From Holosporaceae bacterium (GTDB lineage: Bacteria; Pseudomonadota; Alphaproteobacteria; UBA3830), in contig JAIRMS010000009.1 of NCBI GenBank assembly GCA_031258475.1, positions 1 through 14,026 on the forward strand: a stretch of 14,026 bases of DNA, read 5' to 3'. The position numbers and the translations under genes are program-made. The first letter of the stretch is position 1. Each line of letters opens with the position of its first letter. The notes under the pieces are model-generated. The model was given only the letters and a program-made list of their open reading frames with translations. It was not told the origin of the DNA and did no database searches. Shown in pieces: positions 6,086 through 13,769 of the stretch.

Positions 6086-7660
6086 TTACATTGGTATGGA
6101 AACTGGATACTTTAGCCTCATTAAAGTCGAGACTATATATCTTGTCAGGGTCGTGGATGTGAAAAACGAGATCACTGTACCAAGAATCGTAGTAATGGCG
6201 AATCCCTTCACGGGCCCTGTCCCGAATTGATATAAACACATCATTCCTATTATCGTATTGAGATTTGTATCAACGATCGAACTTAGAGCCAAATCATACC
6301 CGGCTTCAACGGCCTTAATCCATTTTTCTCCCTTGCGCAGATATTCTTTTATCCTCTCGTTTATTAAAACGTTGGCATCCACGGCCATGCCCACTGTCAG
6401 GGCTATTCCGGCGATACCGGGAAGCGTTAGCGTCGCCTGCAGACAGGATAGCCCAGCTATCAACAAAATAAGATTTACGATGACGGCAATGTTGGCTATC
6501 AATCCAAACGAAGAGTACCACAGGTACATAAATACAAGCACGAAAAGTCCAGAGAGAAGTGTTGCTACTATTCCTGAACGAATGGAATCAGCGCCAAGAT
6601 CCGGCCCCACCGTTTTTTCTTCTATTACACTCAGTGGAGCAGGCAGAGCTCCGGCTCGCAGCAACAGAGCGAGATCACGGGCTCTTTCAACCGAAAAATC
6701 TCCGGTTATTCTGCCAGATCCACCGGTTATGGGAGTTTGGATTACCGGAGCACTTATTATTTCGTTGTCCAGGACAATTGCAAACCTCTTCCCAACGTTT
6801 TCTTTGGTGGCGTCTCCAAATTTTTTCGCGCCAATTTTATTGAATTTGAAGCTAACTTCCGGACGATTATATTCATCGTAACCCAATCCAGCGTCAACCA
6901 GGGTTTCTCCTCCGACCAACACCTGTTTTTTCACGGCGATGAATTTTCCGCTTTCCGACGACTCGAGATATATGCTTCCGATGGGAGCCACGGTATTTTT
7001 GCGATCCGTAATTTCAGGAGCTTTCTCATCCACAAGCCTAAACGTCATTTTTGCAGTGCGTCCCAGTAATTCTTTCACGTGTGAAGGGTCCTGCAATCCA
7101 GGAATTTGCAACAGAATGCGATCGTTTCCCTGCCTTTGAATATTGGCCTCGCGGGTTCCGGTTTCATCGACTCTTTTACGCACAATTTCGATGGAACGCT
7201 CGACGGCGTCAAATTTTCTTTTTTGAATCGCTTCTTCGGTGGGAGTCATTGTTACATGAGCTCCGACGATTTCCACTTTGAAATCAGAATCGATGGATGT
7301 GAGGGATGCCTTCGCTTTTCCAACTTTGGCGGTATCTTTGAGGTCGAATTCCACTTTGTTCTGATCTTTTGCTACGGTTCTTGGGAAATTAGAAGCGTAC
7401 TGAATCGATTCTTTCCGTAGAACGCTTCTTGCCATGTCCAAAATCTGATTGAGATAATCATTCTTAACGCTATCCAGATCAACTTCCAGCAGAAGATGAG
7501 CTCCACCACGCAAATCCAATCCGAGACTTACCTTTTTATTTGGCGCCCAATCTGGAAGTTTATTCAAAAAGCTCTGTGGAAGAAAATTTGGTAAAGCAAA
7601 TAAGACACCAAACGCACAAACGCACGCTATAAGTATTTCTTTCCATCTTGGAAAATTCAT
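6086..7660 (-). CDS. secD: Protein translocase subunit SecD
   Basis: SecD is the larger half of the SecDF accessory motor of the Sec translocon. The 524-residue length is typical. TM1 lies at ~8-27, followed by VSLGLDLRGGAHLLLEVD (44-61), the family hallmark, and a large periplasmic region containing RKRVDETGTREANIQRQG and RILLQIPGLQDP. The block LGADSIRSGI leads into the C-terminal TM bundle, which carries GMAVDANVLINERIKE and VDTNLNTIIGM. The Asp in VDANVLI is the conserved membrane-embedded acidic residue. ATG 7660 has GGAGG six bases upstream. It starts 15 bases after yajC, consistent with one transcript and stoichiometric production. Confidence 0.98.
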   Translation of the reverse strand: MNFPRWKEILIACVCAFGVLFALPNFLPQSFLNKLPDWAPNKKVSLGLDLRGGAHLLLEVDLDSVKNDYLNQILDMARSVLRKESIQYASNFPRTVAKDQNKVEFDLKDTAKVGKAKASLTSIDSDFKVEIVGAHVTMTPTEEAIQKRKFDAVERSIEIVRKRVDETGTREANIQRQGNDRILLQIPGLQDPSHVKELLGRTAKMTFRLVDEKAPEITDRKNTVAPIGSIYLESSESGKFIAVKKQVLVGGETLVDAGLGYDEYNRPEVSFKFNKIGAKKFGDATKENVGKRFAIVLDNEIISAPVIQTPITGGSGRITGDFSVERARDLALLLRAGALPAPLSVIEEKTVGPDLGADSIRSGIVATLLSGLFVLVFMYLWYSSFGLIANIAVIVNLILLIAGLSCLQATLTLPGIAGIALTVGMAVDANVLINERIKEYLRKGEKWIKAVEAGYDLALSSIVDTNLNTIIGMMCLYQFGTGPVKGFAITTILGTVISFFTSTTLTRYIVSTLMRLKYPVSIPM

Positions 7661-7675
7661 TGTGGTCCTCCCGAT

Positions 7676-8089
7676 TTATTTTTTATGTGACACTTTTCCA
7701 TTTGCCGGAATTTTCGCAGGCGTTTTCGAATTCGAGATAGAAGCTTCGGTTTCTTCTTTTCCTAAATCCGAACCCTTTTCCAGCACATCGGCAATCGAAT
7801 TTTTCAGCATTCGAATGCGCACGCCTTCCGAAATTTCCACAGAGATTTCTTTTTCGCTAATTACTTTATGCAAAATCCCTATAACACCGCTGGTCGTGAG
7901 TATCTTATCTCCTTTTTTGATGGAATTTACAAGATCACGCCTTTTGGCTTCCCGTTTTTGCTGAGGGCGCATAATAAGAAAATAAAACACCAGCACCATT
8001 AGCATAATTGGAGTTAACGATCCTAGTACTCCGGGCGGCGATTGACCGACCGAGCCGGCTGAAGTCGTTGCTGTTGTTTGTGCCTGCAT
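7676..8089 (-). CDS. yajC: Preprotein translocase subunit YajC
   Basis: YajC is a small single-span membrane protein that associates with SecDF. This copy has 137 residues, slightly longer than usual. A Thr/Ser/Gly-rich N-terminus precedes one transmembrane helix (~25-41, LTPIMLMVLVFYFLIMRPQQK). The RPQQKR motif at the cytoplasmic boundary is the family signature. A small domain with GDKILTTSGVIGILHKV follows, then a low-complexity Ser/Lys/Pro-rich tail. ATG 8089 has GGAGG seven bases upstream, the strongest Shine-Dalgarno in the operon. The gene begins 17 bases after the nlpD-like stop and lies directly upstream of secD, the conserved order. Confidence 0.97.
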   Translation of the reverse strand: MQAQTTATTSAGSVGQSPPGVLGSLTPIMLMVLVFYFLIMRPQQKREAKRRDLVNSIKKGDKILTTSGVIGILHKVISEKEISVEISEGVRIRMLKNSIADVLEKGSDLGKEETEASISNSKTPAKIPANGKVSHKK

Positions 8090-8106
8090 AGCGTTTCCTC
8101 CTCAAT

Positions 8107-9024
8107 TTACCTAGGCAAATAATCGACCGGATTTACCGGCTTTTTGTTCTTTAAAACTTCAAAATGCAATTGAGGCTCCGCAACGTCTCCGGTTTTTCCC
8201 ACCGATCCAATAACGTCTCCTGCACTAACGCTTTGTCCATTTTTAACCTTCATATCCTTTAGATGAGCGTACGACGTTATTAGATTATTATCGTGTTGAA
8301 CAATAACCGTATTCCCAAACTCTTCCAGTTTATTTCCAGCATATATCACATCGCCGTCAGCAGCCGCTTTAACCGGCGAACCGAGCGCCGCCTTTATATT
8401 AACTCCGTCGTTGGAAATTCCCTCCTTAACGTCACCAAATCCCGAAACAATCTTTCCTTTTGTTGGATAAATCATTCTGCCGGAAGACGAAACCGGAGGT
8501 TTAACTTTGGCGGTCGTCGCACCGGTCGTGGGCTTTCCCACCGCATTTTTATTTATCTTCGGCGTTGATAAAAGATTCTCCTGATCGTTAAAAGTGGTTC
8601 CAGTCGCTTTACCTGTGGAAGCCTTGTTTTTTGTCGACATTACTCCGGCAAATTCGTCGTCAAGTTCCTTTTCTAGTTGTTTCCTTGCGTCTTCTTCAGG
8701 CAATTCATTGGTCGCTTCATCTGCTTTTTCAACTGGCGCGGGAAAATTTTCCATTGGCAATCGAAGAACCTGGCCATTTCTTACTCTGTACGGTGACCTG
8801 ATGCTATTTATTTTTGCTAAATTAATCGGATCAATGTTGTATTTATTGGCAACGTCGAATAATGTCTCTCCCCCTGAAACCACATGGGTAGCTTCGGTGG
8901 CGACATCTCCGATAGCCGTGTATCCCATATCCTCGTCAATCTTTATATCAACCGGAGATAGGTGATCTCTCCCGCACCCGACAATTGAGAGTGTCAGAAC
9001 ACCCATATATATTATTTTATGCAT
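8107..9024 (-). CDS. nlpD: NlpD-like lipoprotein: LysM plus degenerate LytM (M23) domain
   Basis: This is probably an activator of cell-wall amidases during division rather than an enzyme. The 305-residue product from ATG 9024 has a lipoprotein signal with lipobox I14-V15-G16-Cys17. A LysM peptidoglycan-binding domain lies at ~46-90 (HVVSGGETLFDVANKYNID). A long linker rich in Glu, Lys and Thr (~91-182) precedes an M23/LytM domain at ~184-305. In active M23 peptidases zinc is held by His-x-Gly-x-x-Asp-type residues and an HxH. Here the first two positions are Asn205 and Asn209 (NDGVNI), while His254 (YAHL) and His287 (LHFE) remain. Loss of the first ligands and the C-terminal PVNPVDYLPR resemble the NlpD group. 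The start overlaps the surE stop as ATGCATAA, and GGAGG lies 15 bases upstream. The frame is open to 9072, but only ATG 9024 gives a clean lipoprotein signal. Confidence 0.9.
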   Translation of the reverse strand: MHKIIYMGVLTLSIVGCGRDHLSPVDIKIDEDMGYTAIGDVATEATHVVSGGETLFDVANKYNIDPINLAKINSIRSPYRVRNGQVLRLPMENFPAPVEKADEATNELPEEDARKQLEKELDDEFAGVMSTKNKASTGKATGTTFNDQENLLSTPKINKNAVGKPTTGATTAKVKPPVSSSGRMIYPTKGKIVSGFGDVKEGISNDGVNIKAALGSPVKAAADGDVIYAGNKLEEFGNTVIVQHDNNLITSYAHLKDMKVKNGQSVSAGDVIGSVGKTGDVAEPQLHFEVLKNKKPVNPVDYLPR

Positions 9025-9805
9025 TTGGCGCGAACAATTCCTCCAACTTACTAATATACTCCGGAAACTCATGCTTGCTCTGCAACGGCGTTATAGTAAT
9101 ACAATTTTCTTTTTCCACAAGCACCACATCCGAATTTTCTTCCCGTTTGCGTTTATATGTTGCATGTATCCAATAGTATGGACGACCCACGATGTCACTT
9201 CTTTCGTGAACGTTCCATGTGGCATCTAGCTGTCCTTGATTAGCGATTTTAATACCTTTCACGTCTCCAAACGAAGCCTCGGGAAAATTAACGTTCATGC
9301 ACACACGATCTGGCCACGAAATCGACATTAATTTCTTAATTATGGTCGGCAAAAAGTGATCTACCAGCGGGAATTTTGTAGGATTTTCTTTTGTAAAGTG
9401 CTGGCTGATGGCGATTGATTTTATCCCCTGTGAAGCGGCGGCAAAAGCCGCTCCAACGGTTCCTGACATCCCGATAAAGTCTGCCACGTTGGCTCCATGA
9501 TTTATCCCGGACAGCACAAGATCTGGTTTTTTATCGCCAAGGATCTTCCCGAGAGCAATAAAGACGCTATCCGCCGGCGTACCGGAGACGGAAAACTTCC
9601 TTGGAGAAAATTCATTAATGCGCAAAATAGAGTCAAAAGTAATGGAAAATCCCTTTCCGCTTTGCCCCACTTCCGGAGCGACTATCCACACGTCCGGGGT
9701 AATGGAGTTGGCAATTCGCTCCAGGGCCTTTATGCCGCTGGAATTAATACTATCGTCGTTTACAATTAAAATTCTCAATCCAGATAGAGCAGATTTACTG
9801 ACCAT
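9017..9805 (-). CDS. surE: 5'-nucleotidase SurE
   Basis: SurE is a metal-dependent phosphatase that removes phosphate from nucleoside monophosphates and is linked to stress survival. At 262 residues the length is normal. The acidic metal site Asn16-Asp17-Asp18 lies in ILIVNDDS. VAPEVGQSGKGFSIT holds metal-binding Ser49. SGTPADSV (74-81) and DLVLSGINHGANV (95-107, metal ligand Asn102) are diagnostic, as is SGTVGAA. ATG 9805 has GGAG ten bases upstream and overlaps the end of serS by 11 bases. Its stop overlaps the nlpD-like start by eight bases, so translation of the three genes is probably coupled. The surE-nlpD association is widely conserved, but the intervening pcm gene seen in many proteobacteria is missing. 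Confidence 0.97.
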   Translation of the reverse strand: MVSKSALSGLRILIVNDDSINSSGIKALERIANSITPDVWIVAPEVGQSGKGFSITFDSILRINEFSPRKFSVSGTPADSVFIALGKILGDKKPDLVLSGINHGANVADFIGMSGTVGAAFAAASQGIKSIAISQHFTKENPTKFPLVDHFLPTIIKKLMSISWPDRVCMNVNFPEASFGDVKGIKIANQGQLDATWNVHERSDIVGRPYYWIHATYKRKREENSDVVLVEKENCITITPLQSKHEFPEYISKLEELFAPNA

Positions 9806-11069
9806 TTTTACTAAGCTCCTTTACACCATTCATATACGGTATCAACGCCTCAGGAATTATCACTTTTCCGTTAGCAAGTTGATAATTCTCCAAAATAGCG
9901 ACTATCGTTCTTCCTATCGCTAGCCCTGATCCGTTCAGAGTCGAAACAAATCCTTTTCCGGATTTATCTTTGTACCGAGCGTTCATTCTTCTCGCCTGGA
10001 ATTGCCCGCACAGAGAACAACTCGAAATTTCCCGGTAAACGTTTTCACTGGGAATCCAAACCTCCAAATCGTAGGTTTTTTCAGCTGAAAATCCCATATC
10101 TCCCGTGGATAATAATATCACTCGATATGGAAGTTTCAATTTCTTTAAAATATTTTCTGCCGCGCTGATCATACGTTCCAATTCTTCCTCTCCCCTGGAG
10201 GGATGGACAACGCTCACAAGCTCCACTTTCGAAAATTGATGATTGCGAATCATGCCGCGACTGTCACGACCGGCCGCTCCGGCCTCGGAGCGAAAACAGG
10301 CGGAATAGGCTGTCATTCTCAACGGTAATTTCTCCGTGGGAATAATCATCTCACGAACCATGTTGGTAAGCGGAACTTCTGCCGTTGGAATTAGCCATCT
10401 ACCGTCCGTCGTAGAAAAAGAATCCTCCGCAAACTTCGGCAGCTGCCCCGTTCCAAACATGCATTTTTGATTTACGAGAAACGGAACTCCCACTTCCACA
10501 TACCCGAATTCACGAACATGAGTATCCAACATGAAATTCTTTAATGCGCGTTCAAGTTGAGCGATTTGATTCCACAAAATCGTAAACCTGCTGCCGGAAA
10601 TCTTTGCTGCACTCGAAAAATCGATCATTCCAAGCTCTTCCCCAATGCCGTAATGAGGTTTTGGCTGGAAATCGAATTGGGGAAGTTCTCCGACGGTTCT
10701 TAGGCACACATTTGCCGTCTCGTCTGCTCCAACGGGAACGTCTGCAAGCGGAATGTTAGGAATCGAAGACAGGATCTCATTCAACTGATCGGACAAAGCT
10801 GCCTCTTCCTTCTCCAGCGCAGGAATTGTTTGTTTTATGCCAGAGGCTTCTTTCTCCAACGACGTAACATCTTCCCTGTCGACTCTTGCTTTGCCAATAA
10901 GAGACGCGATCTCGTTGCGCCTGGACTGCATCTGCTGCAATTTCACCGCCGCTTCCCTTCTTTTTAAATCTATATCAACAACAATCGAAGACACAGGACG
11001 TGAATTCCTACTCAGCATCGCCCTATCAAAAGATGCAGAATCCTCTCTTATTCGTTTTACATCATGCAT
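9795..11069 (-). CDS. serS: Serine--tRNA ligase (class II)
   Basis: SerRS charges tRNA-Ser in the cytoplasm. From ATG 11069 the protein has 424 residues, the usual length, and begins MHDVKRIRED like other bacterial SerRS. The frame is open to 11108, but that would add 13 atypical residues. GGA lies five bases before ATG 11069. An N-terminal coiled-coil tRNA-binding arm covers ~25-105. The catalytic domain has TAEVPLTN (229-236), motif 2 around FRSEAGAAGRDSRG (259-272) with the class II arginine, and motif 3 LNGSGLAIGRTIVAILENYQ (378-397). It is the first gene of the minus-strand operon, divergent from lysS. No strong promoter was seen upstream. Confidence 0.97.
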   Translation of the reverse strand: MHDVKRIREDSASFDRAMLSRNSRPVSSIVVDIDLKRREAAVKLQQMQSRRNEIASLIGKARVDREDVTSLEKEASGIKQTIPALEKEEAALSDQLNEILSSIPNIPLADVPVGADETANVCLRTVGELPQFDFQPKPHYGIGEELGMIDFSSAAKISGSRFTILWNQIAQLERALKNFMLDTHVREFGYVEVGVPFLVNQKCMFGTGQLPKFAEDSFSTTDGRWLIPTAEVPLTNMVREMIIPTEKLPLRMTAYSACFRSEAGAAGRDSRGMIRNHQFSKVELVSVVHPSRGEEELERMISAAENILKKLKLPYRVILLSTGDMGFSAEKTYDLEVWIPSENVYREISSCSLCGQFQARRMNARYKDKSGKGFVSTLNGSGLAIGRTIVAILENYQLANGKVIIPEALIPYMNGVKELSKNGQ

Positions 11070-11126
11070 AGTATCCAATAAAAACAAAAATCTGAAACAA
11101 TGTATCACGTTTATTTTTTGAAGAAA

Positions 11127-11237
11127 ATGGATTCATTAACCGTTTGCCCAGCGTCATGGCAAAACAAACGAGCATCCCTATATGATAAATTGAAAGAATA
11201 CGGTGCATACTTTTCTCCAAGTTTCGCAAAAACCTAG
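11127..11237 (+). CDS. Possible 36-codon small ORF between serS and lysS
   Basis: An ATG at 11127, with the purine stretch GAAGAAA just before it, opens 36 codons ending at TAG 11235. The product would begin MDSLTVCPASWQNKRASLYD. The composition is protein-like (Trp, Cys, several Tyr and Lys), but I recognise no family. It lies in the divergent serS-lysS gap and its stop abuts the proposed lysS promoter. It could be a small protein, an upstream leader or a chance ORF. Confidence 0.22.
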   Translation: MDSLTVCPASWQNKRASLYDKLKEYGAYFSPSFAKT

Positions 11238-11263
11238 ATTCTCCATTTTGTTGGACATATAAT
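11235..11263 (+). promoter_or_regulatory. Candidate lysS promoter
   Basis: A perfect -10 box TATAAT (11258-11263) lies 17 bases after TAGATT (11235-11240, three of six matches to -35). Transcription would begin near 11270, leaving a leader of about 20 nt that includes the Shine-Dalgarno AAAGGA (11278-11283) ahead of ATG 11290. Confidence 0.5.
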
Positions 11264-11289
11264 TCAATCGCCTATTTAAAGGAAAAATA

Positions 11290-12858
11290 ATGAAAGAATC
11301 CGATGTGAGCGTCTATGAAAACGCAAAATCCTGGCCGTTTGAGGAAGCGCGCAAGCTGTTGTCTCGAAAAAATGTGAAGGAAAAGGGGTACGCCCTATTC
11401 GAAACCGGCTACGGACCATCGGGATTGCCCCATATCGGCACTTTTGGCGAGGTTGCCCGCACGACCTATGTGCGACAAGCGTTTGAACATCTAACCGGAA
11501 TGCAAACCAAACTCTATGCATTCTCCGACGATCGAGATGGGTTGCGCAAAGTGCCAGATAACATTCCCAATAGAGACGAGGTTGCCAAGTACATCGGATT
11601 TCCGCTCACAAACGTCGTCGATCCATTTGGATGTCATCAAAGTTTTGGCCATCATAACAACCATAAATTAATGGAATTTTTGGATTCATTTGGGTTCAGG
11701 TACGAGTTTCAAAGCGCCACAGATTGCTATAAAAAAGGGCTTTTCAACGAAGTGCTGCTGAAAGTTCTCGCGCGACACGGGGAAATTCTAGAAGTTATGC
11801 TGGCTAGCCTGCGGGAAGAAAGAGCCTCCACCTATAGTCCGTTTCTGCCAATTTCTCCCAAAACAGGTCGGGTTCTTCAGGTAAAAATTGAGGAATACGG
11901 AGTCGACGAAGGAATCGTCGTTTTCAGAGATGAGGACGGCAGTCTGACGGAACTCCCGGTGATCGATGGCAACTGCAAGCTGCAATGGAAAGTGGACTGG
12001 GCAGCCCGCTGGACGGCTTTCGACGTCGACTATGAGATGGCGGGAAAAGATCTCATAGATTCGGTAATGTTATCGAGTAAAATCTGCAGAATTCTTGGCG
12101 GAACTCCTCCGGATGGATTTAACTACGAGCTATTTCTGGATGAAGAAGGCAAAAAAATATCAAAATCAAAGGGAAATGGACTTGGTGTTGAGGAATGGTT
12201 AGAGTATGCCCCCCGGGAAAGTCTGGCTAATTTCATGTTTGCTTCACCAAAAAGCGCGAAAAGATTATGTTTCGACGTTATTCCAAGGCAAATCGACGAT
12301 TACACTGCGCATCTGCGCGATTTTGAAAATCAAGAACCAGAGAAACAGGTTAACAATCCAGCGTGGCATATTCACAACGGAAATCCACCAAAACCGGAAG
12401 CCGAAATATCGTTTTCCCTTTTGTTGAATCTGGTAAGTGTATGCAATACTGACGACGAGGACGTTCTCTGGGGATTTATCAAAAAATATATGACCAGTGC
12501 TTCTCCGGAAACCATGCCATTCCTGAATAGGCTCGTGCGTCACGCCATTAGTTATTATCGAGATTTTGTAAAATCCAGAAAAAAGTATCCGATTCCAACG
12601 GATTTGGAAAGAAAATCCCTGGGTGATCTGCTCGACGAATTGAATAGATTAACCGGAACGAGTCCCGGCGACGAAATTCAAAAAATCGTATTTGAGGTGG
12701 GGAAAAAGCACTATTCCCAGGATCTAAAGTCATGGTTCAACGCCCTGTATCGCAATTTACTAGGACAGGAAGACGGCCCACGCATGGGATCTTTTATCGC
12801 TCTCTACGGACTCGACAATACAAAAAAATTAATGGAAAATGCCCTGGCGAGAAGATAA
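11290..12858 (+). CDS. lysS: Lysine--tRNA ligase, class I (LysRS-I)
   Basis: This enzyme charges tRNA-Lys. It is the class I, archaeal-type LysRS also found in alphaproteobacteria, not the class II LysS of most bacteria. The 522-residue protein has the Rossmann-fold HIGH motif as HIGT (48-51) within GYGPSGLPHIGTFGE and the KMSKS motif as KISKS (289-293) followed by KGNG. Between them lie FSDDRDGLRKVP and the conserved WKVDWAARW, typical of this class. The C-terminal half (~330-522) is the helical anticodon-binding domain. ATG 11290 has AAAGGA six bases upstream. The gene is divergent from serS, and its stop codon directly abuts the start of the uracil-DNA glycosylase gene, so the two are very likely co-transcribed. 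Some annotations use the symbol lysK. Confidence 0.97.
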   Translation: MKESDVSVYENAKSWPFEEARKLLSRKNVKEKGYALFETGYGPSGLPHIGTFGEVARTTYVRQAFEHLTGMQTKLYAFSDDRDGLRKVPDNIPNRDEVAKYIGFPLTNVVDPFGCHQSFGHHNNHKLMEFLDSFGFRYEFQSATDCYKKGLFNEVLLKVLARHGEILEVMLASLREERASTYSPFLPISPKTGRVLQVKIEEYGVDEGIVVFRDEDGSLTELPVIDGNCKLQWKVDWAARWTAFDVDYEMAGKDLIDSVMLSSKICRILGGTPPDGFNYELFLDEEGKKISKSKGNGLGVEEWLEYAPRESLANFMFASPKSAKRLCFDVIPRQIDDYTAHLRDFENQEPEKQVNNPAWHIHNGNPPKPEAEISFSLLLNLVSVCNTDDEDVLWGFIKKYMTSASPETMPFLNRLVRHAISYYRDFVKSRKKYPIPTDLERKSLGDLLDELNRLTGTSPGDEIQKIVFEVGKKHYSQDLKSWFNALYRNLLGQEDGPRMGSFIALYGLDNTKKLMENALARR

Positions 12859-13506
12859 ATGAACAGGCAGGAGTTATATCAGATTTTGGAATGGTTCTCG
12901 GATGCTGGAGTGTCTGATGTTACCTCCAATACGCGTTCTGTTCAGCAGGAAACAAAAAAAGAAATTTCAACCCTAACCGAACTAAGGGAAATAATCTCAA
13001 AGATAGATACTCCCATAAAAAAATGCGCTCTCAATATGGTCTTCGGAGTGGGCAATGAAAACGCCGATATACTATTGCTTGGGGAAGCGCCCGGGGCCGA
13101 AGAAGATCGACAGGGTGTTCCCTTCGTGGGACAAAGCGGGCAGCTGTTGGATAAGATCCTTGCCTCCGTCGGATTGGACAGAACCAAGGTATATATCACA
13201 AATATCCTGCCCTGGAGACCCCCGGGCAACCGAACTCCGACCAATCAGGAGATAGAACTGTTTCGCCCCTATGTTTTGAAGCACATTTCGCTGATTAATC
13301 CAAAAGTGGTTATATGCCTTGGAGGAACGGCCACGAAAGCATTGCTACAAACCTCCCAGGGAATCGTGCAACTGCGCGGAAAATGGACGCGAATCGATGG
13401 AATTTCCGCAAAAATCATTCCGACTTTTCACCCGGCATATCTGCTGCGCTCCCCATCGCAAAAGAGAGAAGTCTGGCTGGATTTCCTAAACGCCGTGAAA
13501 GGTTGA
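12859..13506 (+). CDS. Uracil-DNA glycosylase, family-4-like without Fe-S cysteines
   Basis: The protein excises uracil from DNA to start base-excision repair. The 215 residues show the family-4 core: LLLGEAPGAEEDRQGVPFVGQSGQLLD (72-98, motif A with catalytic-site Glu-Ala-Pro-Gly), VYITNILPWRPPGNRTPT (111-128), VVICLGGTATKALL and the second active-site motif FHPAYLLRSP with His191. Classical family-4 enzymes bind a 4Fe-4S cluster through four cysteines. This protein has only two (Cys56, Cys153), and LPWRPP takes the place of a Cys-containing stretch, so the cluster must be absent. Similar cysteine-poor relatives occur in alphaproteobacteria. The poorly conserved N-terminal ~40 residues may be a flexible extension. 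ATG 12859 follows the lysS TAA with no gap, using the purine-rich GAGAAG at the end of lysS as its ribosome binding site. Confidence 0.92.
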   Translation: MNRQELYQILEWFSDAGVSDVTSNTRSVQQETKKEISTLTELREIISKIDTPIKKCALNMVFGVGNENADILLLGEAPGAEEDRQGVPFVGQSGQLLDKILASVGLDRTKVYITNILPWRPPGNRTPTNQEIELFRPYVLKHISLINPKVVICLGGTATKALLQTSQGIVQLRGKWTRIDGISAKIIPTFHPAYLLRSPSQKREVWLDFLNAVKG

Positions 13507-13576
13507 GCTCTGCGCAAATGGCAGCATAGATTTTACTTGAAAAAAAAACAAACCTGTTGCATCTTTGGTGGGACGT

Positions 13577-13652
13577 GGGGCTATAGCTCATTTGGTAGAG
13601 CACTACAATGGCATTGTAGGGGTACGGGGTTCGAATCCCCGTAGCTCCACCA
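13577..13652 (+). tRNA. tRNA-Ala (anticodon GGC)
   Basis: This 76-nt cloverleaf includes an encoded CCA. The acceptor stem GGGGCTA/TAGCTCC contains the G3-U70 wobble pair that is the main identity element for alanine. The D-arm is GCTC-ATTTGGTA-GAGC. The anticodon stem CTACA/TGTAG encloses ATGGCAT, giving GGC, which reads GCC and GCT. The T-arm is CGGGG-TTCGAAT-CCCCG. A weak promoter may lie upstream (TTGAAA 13537-13542, CATCTT 13560-13565, 17 bases apart). Confidence 0.97.
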
Positions 13653-13769
13653 GAGGTTGTGGCGAGATTCCACCCTTCGAGGTTTTTGAGCACGATGTAT
13701 CCGAGCTGTTTGTTGTATCACAAGACGGAGAAATTTTTCTGAAAAAATGAAAAAAATAAGGCGTGCGTA

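Noticed and set aside
6258..6881. 207-codon plus-strand open frame
   Set aside because: Antisense shadow of secD, which has full family motifs on the minus strand.
11251..11278. Alternative lysS promoter TTGGAC-16-TATTTA
   Set aside because: It would place the transcription start downstream of the Shine-Dalgarno sequence. The TATAAT at 11258 fits better.
13653..13690. Possible terminator after tRNA-Ala (GTGG/CCAC followed later by T5)
   Set aside because: The stem is only four base pairs and is separated from the T-run by several bases.
13653..13750. Open frame after tRNA-Ala ending in a protein-like ELFVVSQDGEIFLKK stretch
   Set aside because: The frame has no start outside the tRNA itself and no recognisable family. 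It could be the tail of a lost gene, but the evidence is too thin to annotate.
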